From Symsagittifera roscoffensis (taxonomy: Eukaryota; Xenacoelomorpha; Acoela; Convolutidae), in NCBI RefSeq assembly GCF_963678635.1, contig NC_087062.1, forward strand, positions 92,543,845-92,603,844: a stretch of 60,000 nucleotides of DNA, in the 5' to 3' direction. This document shows, piece after piece, positions 1 through 16,686 of this stretch; within the stretch, counting starts at the first letter, position 1; every line of letters begins with the position of its first letter. Under the pieces are notes generated by a model. The model made no database searches and was not told where the DNA came from. It saw nothing but the letters and a program-made list of their open reading frames with translations. Both the position numbers and the translations under genes were made by a program.

Positions 1-1600
1 ACAAAAACATTTTAAAAGTTCTGAACAAACACCAAACAAAATTGTAACGATGATAATGTTTTTGCTCGAAGATCAAGATTCGCAAAAATTGCATCAAAAA
101 TTGCAAAAAACCAATAAATGAAAAATTGCCAAAAGCTCGCCAAAACTTTACTAAAAGTTTCTATTGTAAATTTTAGGAAAAAAATTCAAGCCGCGCAAGA
201 CAATAAGGTCCGAGATATTTCAAAATGAACTCATAGTTCCATGTATTTGCTGATAGATTCCGGATCGAAAATGTAAAAACTTTTGTTCCTCATTTAAGGG
301 GCTGAATGTCTGTCATTTCAATGTTTTGCTATGCAATTCAATTGAGTCAGGCAAATAATCTTCTTGAACCCCTTTATTTTAACACAAGGAAAGACATGCT
401 TGAATAACCACATTTACTTATTTGGTTACATTACATTTTTAAAAAAATCGATATCAATCAACAAACACAGAAAAGAACATGTGCGATACAACGAAAACAA
501 AAGAAAAATTAAAAGTCGATTACCGTGCGGCAATTAAGGCAAAAATATTGGGCCGATAACGATTGTTGTAAAAAAAATTGACTTAGAAAATTTTAAAAGT
601 TTTTGCGAATTATCAATACTGAAACAAATCAAAGCATAACAAAAATTTGCTTAAAAATTGCGCTAAATGATTAGACTAAGGCGATACAACAAAAAAAGAA
701 TTCTCCAATTGAAAAAAAATGATTCAAGTTATTCATAGGCAGATTTAGAGATTAAACAAACTATAGAATCTTCAGTTATAGCAAAAAATGTAAATGTATC
801 ATATGTAAAAGTCAAAATGAAATCTATGCCTTAGAAAGCAAGCGACAAAAAAACGTAGGATGACATAAAATGATTAAAAAACAACGAAAAAGAATAAAAT
901 TGGTGGGAAATTACGTAGCAGCTCAGCCCAATTAATAACATTTACCTAATTTCATACAACACAACATAAAGTTGAAACAAATTTTTTAGTCTTTTGAATC
1001 CGACCGGATGAATATTTTCTAATCAACTCGTAGATATATCAGCTGAAAAAAGAATCTTTGAAAGAAAGTTATCATTTCAGAGAAGAGCAAAAAGCACGTC
1101 TGAGAACAGCCATTTTTGAAAGGGGTGAATCATGTTTTGGATTTTGGAACAGAAAAATTTGACTTCATTCCACATTTTTGTGATTAACTGTTCGATTTTG
1201 AAAACAACAGCAAAAATTTGTGGATAATCACTTAGAGCTTACAAGAATGGGGAAAATCATCTCTAAAACAGAACAAAGAATGGAGAATGTTTAATGAACG
1301 AGTTCACGCCTTTGAAAAGTCGTTGACACTTTGCAGCCGCGAAGCTAGAACTAACGATGTACAATGACTGATTTGTTTGAAAGTATTTGAAATAGAATCA
1401 ACTAATTGTTAAACTAAGCGATATTTTTAATTGGGACTGCTTATTGTGATTTTTTTAATCAAGATTGCAATATTTGGAAAAACGAATTCAATTTGTGAAA
1501 ACGCTACTATTGTTTTTGAATTTTTGTACAAATGCGACAGATTTGTTATTTTGGTAAAATTGGGATTTATTTTCTTCTGATACAAACGCAACTGTTTTTG
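1..1600. other. AT-rich sequence without recognised gene
   Basis: No open frame of convincing length, no recognisable protein motif and no strong repeat was seen on either strand. The stretch may be intron of the gene whose possible last exon lies at 3060-3217. Confidence 0.5.
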
Positions 1601-1612
1601 CGTTTTGGTTCC

Positions 1613-1814
1613 GGATCAAGTTAACACCCCCCACCCCGAAGTGCAATCCTCCACCCCAGCGTTCAGTTTAACCTAATTTGCTAACCGCTGCATGCCAAAG
1701 GCTGTATTCTGATTGGCTGAAAATTCGAAGTCAGTCAGAACCAAACTAACAACCTCCTCCTGAACGGCTTTGGGGGAGGGGGGAGGAGGAAGAAGATGTT
1801 AACTTGGTCCTTGG
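1613..1814. mobile_element. Short fold-back/MITE-like element with 14-bp terminal inverted repeats
   Basis: The left end GGATCAAGTTAACA (1613-1626) is matched in inverted orientation by TGTTAACTTGGTCC (about 1798-1813), 13 of 14 positions. C-rich sequence lies just inside the left end and G-rich sequence just inside the right end, extending the complementarity loosely. About 200 bp with no coding capacity, which fits a miniature inverted-repeat element. No target-site duplication was established. Confidence 0.5.
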
Positions 1815-1956
1815 GTCCTCTGGTTACCCACCGTGTCTTTTGCATTTCCACCAAAACAAAAAATCATTTCCAGTTGCAGCAAAATAAAAAATCAGTCCAA
1901 TTTGTACCAAAAAAAAATGATCATACTTAAAAAAACTAAAAAGCAGTTGCGTTTTA

Positions 1957-2403
1957 TTGTTCCGACTTTTAGATAAAACGGAATAGTTATGCTTTTGTGA
2001 TTTTTTTTACGAAAAAAAGTTTTCGACAAAAAATTTTTATACCCATTTGGAGGTACTGACTTTAAGAGTTCAAATGTAAAAAGATTTTTTACCTCCGATT
2101 ATTTTTCGTAAAGTTCTGGAGGTTTGAAAATTACCAAATTTGTCATGTTCTGGACTAAATTATGCGCGCTTTGAAGAATTTTTTCATATTTTTGAGAGCG
2201 TGACGCGAATTATTTATGCGTGCCGCACGCATAAATCCGACTCAAAATTTTACAATTTTGATCTTACGACTCAAAATTCTACCCTTTAATTTGTCCAAAC
2301 TTTACAGGTTTTCAATATTTATTTTTCTCAAAAACTATTCAATGTGAATTAAGGGGACAGTCGGAACATTCAGGGCTTTGCCCTGTTATACGAGCAGTCT
2401 TGT
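1957..2403 (+). mobile_element. Hairpin-ended repeat, family I, forward copy
   Basis: It begins TTGTTCCGACTT and ends with AGTCGGAAC (2359-2367), the hairpin CAGGGC-TTT-GCCCTG (2371-2385) and a tail ending GAGCAGTCTTG. The start and the subterminal AGTCGGAAC are inverted complements. The body is non-coding. Other copies are at 2495-2993 (reverse), 41296-41465 (reverse, partial), 44033-44395, 45842-46393, 46395-46918 and 47349-47888. The architecture resembles a non-autonomous Helentron-like element. Confidence 0.6.
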
Positions 2404-2494
2404 CAAAGTTAATTATCAGTCAAAAATTTTATACCGACTTGAAATGAAAATTGAAAAAATCAGTACCAAATAAAGTTATCACATATAATTATAC

Positions 2495-2993
2495 GAACAA
2501 CACTGCTCGTATATCAGGGCAAAGCGCTAAATGTTCCGTCTGTCCCTAAATTCATATCGAATAGTTTTTGGGAAAAATATTGAAAACCTATAAGTTTTGG
2601 AGAAAATCAAAGTGTAAAATTTTGAGTCGTACGAAAATAATACGCGCAATCTGATTAGCTAGCCTCAATTCTATTTGGAACGGTTTTGTTGTGCGGGATG
2701 ATTTGCCACGCATAAATAATTCGCGTTACGCTCTCAGCAATATGAATAGATTCTTCAAAGCGAGCATAATTAAGTCCAGAACATGGCCGATTTGGCAATT
2801 TTCAGACCCTCAGATTTTTACAAAAAATGATTGAAGGTAAAATATCTTTTCAAATTTGAACTCAGAAGGTCAATATCTTCAATGGGTATAAAAAACTTTT
2901 GATGAAAATTATTTTTTTGATCGGCGAAAATTGGCTGAATAAGAAAAACCACACCGAGCATAAATGTTCCGTTTTCTTCGAAAGTCAGAACAA
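2495..2993 (-). mobile_element. Hairpin-ended repeat, family I, reverse copy
   Basis: Read on the minus strand this repeats the 1957-2403 element. It starts near 2993 with TTGTTCTGACTTTCG and ends near 2499 with the hairpin (2514-2528), here degenerate on one arm (CAGGGC-AAA-GCGCTA on the + strand). Shared internal stretches include the block around GCGTTACGCTCTC and the block around CATGTTCTGGACT. With its partner it makes an inverted pair about 1 kb long with a roughly 90-bp spacer. Confidence 0.6.
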
Positions 2994-3059
2994 TAATTGA
3001 TTAATATAAATTTTTTTAATAGTTGACCCATTTTAATGCTTGATTTTTCTCGGTTGCAG

Positions 3060-3217
3060 TCATTTTTAAGACCCTGTATCAGTATACTGAAAATCTCACC
3101 TGGACTAAAAGCGATGAAGACTCAATGAAGTCTGAACTGAATAAAATAACTGAAGTTCTGTATCATATGTTTCAGAACAAGCTACAGCGTGACCATTTGA
3201 CAGTGTTTAATTTATAG
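3060..3217 (+). CDS. Possible 3'-terminal coding exon of an unrecognised gene
   Basis: A good acceptor (polypyrimidine tract then TTGCAG) ends at 3059. It is followed by an open frame of 51 codons closed by TAG at 3215-3217. The frame enters with two bases of a split codon (phase 1 from an upstream exon). The peptide is polar and helix-prone, with motifs such as KTLYQYTENLTW and ELNKITEVLYHMFQ. I do not recognise the family. Upstream exons would lie before 1950 or outside the window. It is short, so it could be a chance open frame behind a chance acceptor. Confidence 0.35.
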
Positions 3218-4480
3218 TGTGCTTGTGCTAAAACAAGAAGGCACGTCGACCACGGCAAATACTTGTTTGCAAATATATTCAACTGTATGCATTTGGTTTG
3301 CAATGCATTCATAAAATAACGTTGAAACATTTAGTGAAGTAAGTCTCATATATGGTACATGTATTGGTGGTATGGAATTCCCGTTGTGCTCAACCATTTT
3401 TGATGGAAGGTAAAAATTTCTTTCTTTTGGTCGAATAGAGCAGGAATTATTGATACCGTCTCCTGTGAGCAGACCAGTCTCTTAAGCCGATAAAGCGAAC
3501 GAGCGAAACAAAGTGTGAAATTTGGCCTAAAATTTTTAGTTAAATACGATTAGAATTTTTATCTTTCTTTTCCAGAGAAGCGTCCACTCTTAAAGTAGAG
3601 AAAACAAAAACCAAAAAAGTTTTAAAAAAATTCCGAAACTATATTTTTATTTATGGTTGTCTTTTTAGCCTGTTTTGAACAAAATAGTGAATTTTTTTTC
3701 GAGCATGTTAATTCATAAGGGCAGTTCTATCATCTGTGCCCGTTTTCCGTATTGTCCTCCTCGACGGGAAAAATAAATTACGAGTCTTATTTGGTCCTAC
3801 TTTTAGTTTAGTAAGGAGCAGCACTAGACGTCTGTCTCAGTGCTCAGATATTATCCTTTTCTTTGTTCAAGGAAAAAATTAGGTACATACTTCCCTGCAT
3901 GGAAAAAAGGGCAAAGTGCATAGTTGAACCTATAGTGCATATTCCCAGAACAATTGGCTTGAAGTAGAAAAAAATATGATCAGGGTTGTTTTTTCTTGCT
4001 TCGAAGACACCTCAACTCATAAAAAGTTTGTAGGAAAACCATTTTATTTGTTAATCCGATACCGAAAACTATTTTCCAAGTTTATATTAGTACCGACAAA
4101 AAAAAACAAGTCAAAAATTTTTGCGATTTCGAATTCGTTTTCAATTTAACGCTGGCGAAAGAGGGCTCTCAATTCCTCTCAGCAGAGTTATTGTCCTCGT
4201 TCACATCATTTTTGTAGATGAGACTAACTGGGCAATGAAATTAATTTTGCTAAATGCGACTTAGAAATATGGTATATTTTCTGTCCCAATTGACTTGCTC
4301 TGAAACATTGCTATCTTGAATTTCAAACCCTATCAGCAAAGCTCTATTAACATAAAATTAAAAAATCTGAAACTCTAAATTTCATAATTGCACATAATAT
4401 AGTAGTAAGATTTTGCAATTGCAACTAATTTTTCAAGTCTCACATCATTGACAATCATTATCTACTAAAAGTTGTCCTTA
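3218..4480. other. Intergenic sequence, nothing recognised
   Basis: No gene or strong repeat seen on either strand. The short open frame near 3212-3397 on the minus strand has no family resemblance. Confidence 0.4.
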
Positions 4481-4481
4481 A

Positions 4482-4827
4482 CAGGCGCAGATCTAGAATT
4501 TTCTCGAGAATATATAATTTCAAATTAAGCTACAAGAACGGAGTGGGGTGTTTGAAAAATTTTTCCATGTTTTTATCGAGTTTTTTTCAGGTGGACCAAA
4601 TTAATTTCTAGAGCTCTCCAAAAAAACTTTATAGAAGACTTATTTTGCCGAATTAGTCGTTTTAATTGTAAGTTCTCGATGCGCGGTAACAACTAAAATT
4701 AGTGCTTATTGGAGTTAAGGTTAAGAGGTTTCCTGATGCCACAAAAATGGATGCCAGAAAATAGTACCAAAAGGGGGCCCTTTGGGTGGTTAGGGGGTCA
4801 AATCCTTGAGAAGGCGATAAATCCGCT
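4482..4827 (+). mobile_element. Decayed copy of the hAT-like MITE seen at 48641-49052
   Basis: It starts CAGGCGCAGATCTAGAATTT (4482-4501) against CAGGGGCGGATCTAGGATTT in the better copy, and both continue TTCTCGAG. The 3' part also matches: a block reading CCCTTTGGGTGG followed by AGGGGGTCAAATCC, then ATAAATCCGCT at the right end. Truncated or diverged at the right terminus. Confidence 0.55.
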
Positions 4828-5917
4828 ACGGTCATTATTTTTTAGAGGAGAAAAATGCATTAGAAGTTTATTCAAATTGTGGCAATTAGTCGTTCTCAAA
4901 CATCGAAAATAATTTCCAAGTGAACCTGTTTTCATTTCGAAGAGTTTATGTACTCCAAAATTTGGAGAAATACTTTTGGTTTGGAGGTCATGACTTTGAC
5001 TCATTGCCAAGTCATGACGCTTTTTTGATGCATAGGATTTTTTGTAACTAAAATATTTCATAGGTGTGCAAAAGTTAAAAAGCTCGGTCGGTTGCGAAAA
5101 AAATCTTTAATCAGTTAAAGCGAATGTATCTATTTAAAACATATGCCAGATTTCAAGGAAACTTGTGAATATGTCAATTCTTTCGCACCTATACTTAAAA
5201 AGAATTCGGCAAAAATTGTGGCACTTTGTTTTGATGAAGTATGTATTACTAAGGTGCTAAAAATAATTGTTAACGAATAACGAAGGTGGAAAACTCTTAA
5301 CAACAAACATATCATCAGCCTTGTTCATCATCGGCGACAAATCACTTTCCAAATTTGATCGCGCAATCAACAACCAAAAATTTTTGGTGTAATCAACAAT
5401 TACCTGATTGAAATTAATTCTAATTCTAGTCTGAAAACTCTCATTGTTCACCTTAAATACCGATACATTGTCTAATTTGACCTCCATTTTGAAACGTCCT
5501 ATTTTGGTATTCATAACTTATAACCTAGATCAAACTCAGTTGAAATGTTCCGAAGAGTCATTTTGTCCAGTTTCCAATCAATCAGCAGTACTTCATCAAT
5601 GGCACTTTCAGAACAATTTCCAGTATGTTTCATTTTTTTACCATTCGACAAAGATTTTGAAATTGGTAATGATAAAAGTACTCGTTTAATCTAGAAAATA
5701 TAGATACATCTGTAAAAAAAAAATTGAATCATAAAAATTTAGGAGGGGGAAGCGGCTACATTTGCTTAATTGCGTTTTATTTCCGTTAATAAAAAAATAG
5801 CGTTGGCTAGTACTGGTACCAGTTAGCATGCGCTTTTTGAATTAAAAAACTTGAATTCAAAATTACAGACCTTTTTGAATTCAAAATTAAAGACCTGTCA
5901 CCTTTGTTATATTTTAG
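4828..5917. other. Upstream/intronic region of the CCCH zinc-finger gene
   Basis: This is probably intron of the following gene, since its last exon begins with an acceptor at 5917. Near the acceptor a roughly 27-bp segment (TTGAATTCAAAATTA plus CAGACC or AAGACC) is tandemly duplicated at about 5851-5897. No 5' exon was identified. Confidence 0.4.
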
Positions 5918-6565
5918 GACTCGGATTACAGTTCTGACGTTCTGGCCTGGTCCCTTTCGAATGTGATTTCGGACGACGAGTCGGGCTATGACTCAAACAG
6001 CTACGATCTCGACAGAGCTACCACAGGAGGCGAGGACAACTTTGAGGGTGATACTGACGAGGTCTTCCAGACATCTGTCCAAACTTCCGCCCATTTTCAA
6101 GCCAGCTTTGAAGTTATTTATGACTCTCCTCCTCCGTTTAATGCTCTGGACAGATTTGTCCAGTCTAAGCGAAATCCTGGATACACTATCAAGAAGTCTG
6201 AAGACGCCAAAACTTCGTTGGTTCTCGAGACTAAGACGGAATCGGGAGAGGTGAAGCGTCGAGCTCTTCTCAACCCAGACCGATTCAAGACACAGATGTG
6301 CAAAGCTTACTTGCGCGGATCTTGTTTGTTTGCCGATCAGTGTCAGTTTGCTCATGGTGAGAGCGACCTGCGAGCCCCCAAAGTGCACCAAAAGTACAAA
6401 ACTCAGAAGTGCAAACACTTCGCAGCTGGCAAATGCAAGCACGGCAACGCCTGCTGGTTCATCCACGAGAACGATGTGAAGGAAAAACAGCTCACTGATG
6501 TGATGAAAATTCTCTCTAAGAAATCGGAGAAGGAAATCGAGCAATGGGCATCAAATACCGAATAG
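5918..6565 (+). CDS. TTP/ZFP36 (Tis11)-like tandem CCCH zinc-finger protein, 3'-terminal exon
   Basis: The exon follows an acceptor (ATTTTAG, ending 5917) and stays open to TAG at 6563-6565, so at least 215 residues are encoded here and the 5' exon is missing. Two CCCH fingers lie in the second half: CKAYLRGSCLFADQCQFAH and CKHFAAGKCKHGNACWFIH. Their linker is 18 residues, exactly as in the TTP family, and includes the KYKTQKC lead-in that corresponds to KYKTELC. Both fingers read C-x7-C-x5-C-x3-H rather than the usual x8. The region before the fingers is acidic and Ser-rich. Family members bind AU-rich 3'UTR elements and promote mRNA decay, and that role is inferred here. The in-frame GTG at 5963 is not a start. 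Confidence 0.85.
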   Translation, partial: DSDYSSDVLAWSLSNVISDDESGYDSNSYDLDRATTGGEDNFEGDTDEVFQTSVQTSAHFQASFEVIYDSPPPFNALDRFVQSKRNPGYTIKKSEDAKTSLVLETKTESGEVKRRALLNPDRFKTQMCKAYLRGSCLFADQCQFAHGESDLRAPKVHQKYKTQKCKHFAAGKCKHGNACWFIHENDVKEKQLTDVMKILSKKSEKEIEQWASNTE

Positions 6566-6580
6566 AGACCTGTGTACTTA

Positions 6581-6586
6581 AATAAA
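6581..6586 (+). promoter_or_regulatory. Polyadenylation signal AATAAA of the CCCH gene
   Basis: AATAAA occurs 16 bases after the stop codon and overlaps a TTAAATAAATACA run. The position is close to the stop but usable. Confidence 0.6.
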
Positions 6587-6589
6587 TAC

Positions 6590-8081
6590 AGAAGTTCAGT
6601 GCTCGACAGCGTCTGCCGATTTCTTAAACTATTTAAATAATTTTCGCAGCAAATTTGATAAAATATTACTCATGATTTCTGTTCATAGTGTTTATTGACT
6701 TGCGCTGTAAAGCGCATTATTGCATAGTTTCAACTTCTCAATTTACAATTTTTCTCAGTAATTTCTAAGAGCCAATTTAAATGACGCGGGATCTTCGGTT
6801 CCATTGATGGTGTGATTTTTGAAAGATTTTGCTAGCCACTGTAGGTTAACCACTCGGAGATTAAAAATCCGTCAAACCCTACGCAATGACTATAATTTAA
6901 GTTTGCAAAGCCATTTAACAGGAATACTTTCTGCAAGATTAGATAACTCATCTGTTTTCTTTTGGTGTTCCGCCCTCAAATTTATAGGTTAGAACGTTCT
7001 CTATCTCAAAAATTTGCCTCTGGTGCAAAAATTACGTCGAACTCAAAAATTACGTCGAAAAAAAACGAAAACCACGCTACGAATTTGGGAGAACAAGTTC
7101 ATATCCAAGAATTTATTACAAATAGTATATTTGTACTTTATAATTTATGAGTAAATACAACAAGGAGAATGTAGTACATTGATGTGCAACAATGAGAAAT
7201 ATTAAAACGATTAGGTATAACTAATAGATATTATTTTAGAAAAGTCTAAAGTTAAGACTGCACGGAGGGAAACGTTGGAGGTTTAAAATTTGGCTTCAAA
7301 TTTACAAAAATGAAAAAATTAAATTTTTCTAATGATCAAATCGACAAAACCCTGTTCAGACCACTGATTGGGTAAACTATTAATATTAAGTTCACATAAA
7401 CATAACTAAATTAGTCCATGCTAAATGAGTGCAATTTTGAAGTTATTAATCAAACTGTTGAAGATAATCAACAATATACCAGGTCAGCGATAAGGAGAAA
7501 TATTAACCAAGGGATAACAAGAGAGAAGACAATTATTGTAGATAACGTGAGCCAATGATTTTGATTTTTTGTAGCAATGCAAGCTCAGAATTATATTAGC
7601 CTCAACCGAACTAAGGTAACCAGTGTTAATAAATTTAAAAAAAAATTTTTTTTATGTATATGGCACAATGGTATGATTTAATCACTGTTTCATATTTGTA
7701 TCAAAAGCATATAATTCAACTACTAGCTGTAAAAACTTCAGTCGGCGTAAATATTTGCTTTAATTCCACGATAATGATTCAATTACTTTTGAAACTGTTA
7801 TCAAACATTTTTCAACAACAAAACTTCACTGGATAACTTAATAATTAAATTCAGGCAACCGAAAAAATAACTTGAGCATAAATCTCTCCAAAAGATTGCT
7901 CCATACTATGATGCGCTATTTTCTTCTACCAAATAGACACAAAAATGACCCCTCAAAGGATCACTATACTTCTACGCATCACAATCGCGTTCTTTCATAA
8001 ATTGTGCATCGGAGATCTGATTTGCTTTCAAAGCTGCATAGTTGAGTTCTGAGCATTATGGCGTTTGTTGTTAGAAGAAAA
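6590..8081. other. Convergent 3' intergenic region between the CCCH gene (+) and pbx (-)
   Basis: AT-rich sequence holding the 3' UTR of the pbx gene and downstream sequence of the CCCH gene. Short open frames at 6962-7150 and 7654-7836 have no recognisable content. No RNA gene or strong repeat seen. Confidence 0.45.
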
Positions 8082-14478
<6,397 letters not shown>

Positions 14479-16686
14479 CTGGAAACTCGCTCATCGTAAA
14501 ATACAATTTTTAAACCATGAAAAAACCGATTATGAGAAAGCAAACAATTTTGAGAAATGAAAACACCGATTATGAGAAAATTAATTCAACGACTTAACAA
14601 AGATTAGTTAATTAAATCAACAATTGTTAGTTCATCGAATCAACCAAGACAACAGCTCACACGAAAACGACTGCAAAATAAATATATACACATTTACAAC
14701 TGTACAAATTCGCTGATAAAAAGTTTTTGATGACTAAAATCAGCTATTCTCATAAGCTAAACTGCAAACTTTGAGTCCACAAGAGAACACCAATCAGTAA
14801 TTAGCAACTATTCATTCAGTTCATTCATATTTGAGATTTCTAGTTTTTCCTTGTTTCTAGTAATGTCGAACTACCAACGTCTTTGATCTCGTTGTTTTTG
14901 ATAGCTGCTGGTCTTTCAACTTCTAAAATAGCCAACATTTAAGTGCTAATATCATGATCACAGAAAATCAAAACCAACTTAGGCTGGAAAGCAATTGAAT
15001 TTTACGTCTAGTAGGCTAATTGTGTGCCCTTTGTCTATCGTTTCCATCAGGAGCTTTCAGTTTTTGAAATTGATTATATTATGGTTATTATTAGATATCT
15101 CAGTCGAGAATAAAAGCCGACGCCCAATAGGCTGAAAATCAAACTAAAAATAATTAAACATAGCCAATAGACAGTTGAAAAAGAGTCAATGAAGTATACA
15201 CAAAAAAAATACTGACTTGTTTCTTGAAAAAAAAGTCAACTTTCGAATTTCAAAAAAACCGATGCCCTTAAAGCTTTTTGAACTTCTAGAACAAATTATG
15301 CTTGCACATTTATGATAAATTAACGCAATTTGAAAGATTTATTCAACTGACAGTCTTCGCCCTATGTTTGTTTCACCTTAAAAAAATTCAATTCAAAGTT
15401 TTAAAAAGGTGGAGTTTTTTTGACATCATTAAGTCATCATCGTTCAAGTTTTGGAAGTCGCCGCGTCGCAAGATTTGCGTTTATGCAAACTTGACGCTGC
15501 CTTGTTTTTTCTCGGCATTTTTTTCTAAACTGAATTTCAGTCGAGGCAAATCGTCAAGTGAACTTTGACTTATTCATTGCCAAGTTTGATATGCTATTTA
15601 AAAGATTTGTTGCAAGATTTAGACACAAGGTCAAGGTTTCGCATGAAAACTTCTGCGTATAGTAGGCGAAAAGATTGCATACAAAAATGATAGGGGGCTT
15701 CTTGAAGAATAGGCTCTAGTCATTCTAAATTGTAGCACTTAATTGAAAGGTGAAACTGATTCTGTAGCAAAATTGAAAACATAGCATAACCAATAGACAG
15801 TTGGAAAAAAGTCAATGAACGAAAGTAAATCGAAAAAAAAAACTACTGACTTGTTTTTAGAAAAATTTTTTTTTAGAAAACTTCGAATTTGGAAGAAAAC
15901 AGATTGCCCTAAAGTTCTTCGAATTTCAAGAACAAATAATGATTGACTATTCATTGATAAATTAACCCAATTTGAGAAAACTGGATCAATAAGTAAAACT
16001 TTTATTTCGCTGAGAAATCTGAAAATTAAACTCAACTTTCGAAACTAGAAGCTGATCATGTTTTTGGTAACCTTTTCTCTGATCGATACTGGAGTTTCCT
16101 TTCCTTTTAACAAAGGCAATGAGCTGAACGCGAAACCATCAAAAGTCAAATCGCAAAAAAATACATTGCCTGAACAAATTTAAGAACTTTTCCTGAAAAA
16201 AAAGTAGAAAAAAATCAGCGAGACCTATAAGAATGTTCACTACATTCATCAATTCTTTAAAAAAGAGCATGCAAACACCGCAAATTATTCAAGTGATTTT
16301 TTAAGAATCTGTTGTCCAAAAATTTCTAAATTCAATTACAAGCGTAATGAACCAAGCACAATTAAAAACCATTTCAATATATAAATTTTGTTTTTAACTA
16401 GGAAACCTGATAATTAAAGTTCACTTTCGAAAAAAAATCAAGCTCGTTTTTCCGCCAAATTTGCTAAGGTAATTGAAGATTGTAACACGACTTGACTTCC
16501 CTTTGAGCAAATTGTTTCAAATTGAATTGTAAAAAATTCAAAATGTTAAATTTTCGGTAGACTATTTGAGATTTATTTTAACAACTACCTCCAAGTTCTA
16601 GCAATTTCGCCCGACAAACAAATATTACTATTCAAAGCTTATATTTGTTTTTAAGGAAAATTTTCAAATGAACTCCATAAAAATAT
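14479..16686. other. Region between pbx 5' end and ALMS-motif gene 3' end, with duplicated segments
   Basis: About 2.2 kb that should hold the pbx promoter and 5' UTR. A segment of about 200 bp is repeated in direct orientation at roughly 15160-15350 and 15775-15990, sharing CCAATAGACAGTTG, TACTGACTTGTTT and GATAAATTAAC. A related block (GAGAAAACTGG, then AAATT/TCACTTTCGAAA) recurs at about 12900-13010, 15970-16060 and 16380-16460. ACCGATTATGAGAAA is duplicated near 14526 and 14565. No additional gene was recognised. Confidence 0.5.

Noticed and set aside
5257-5514. 85-codon minus-strand frame with a fairly normal amino-acid composition
   Set aside because: No recognisable family, no convincing splice context and no supporting neighbour exon.
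5993-6544. 183-codon minus-strand frame opposite the CCCH zinc-finger exon
   Set aside because: It is antisense to an exon with clear zinc-finger homology and has no family resemblance of its own.
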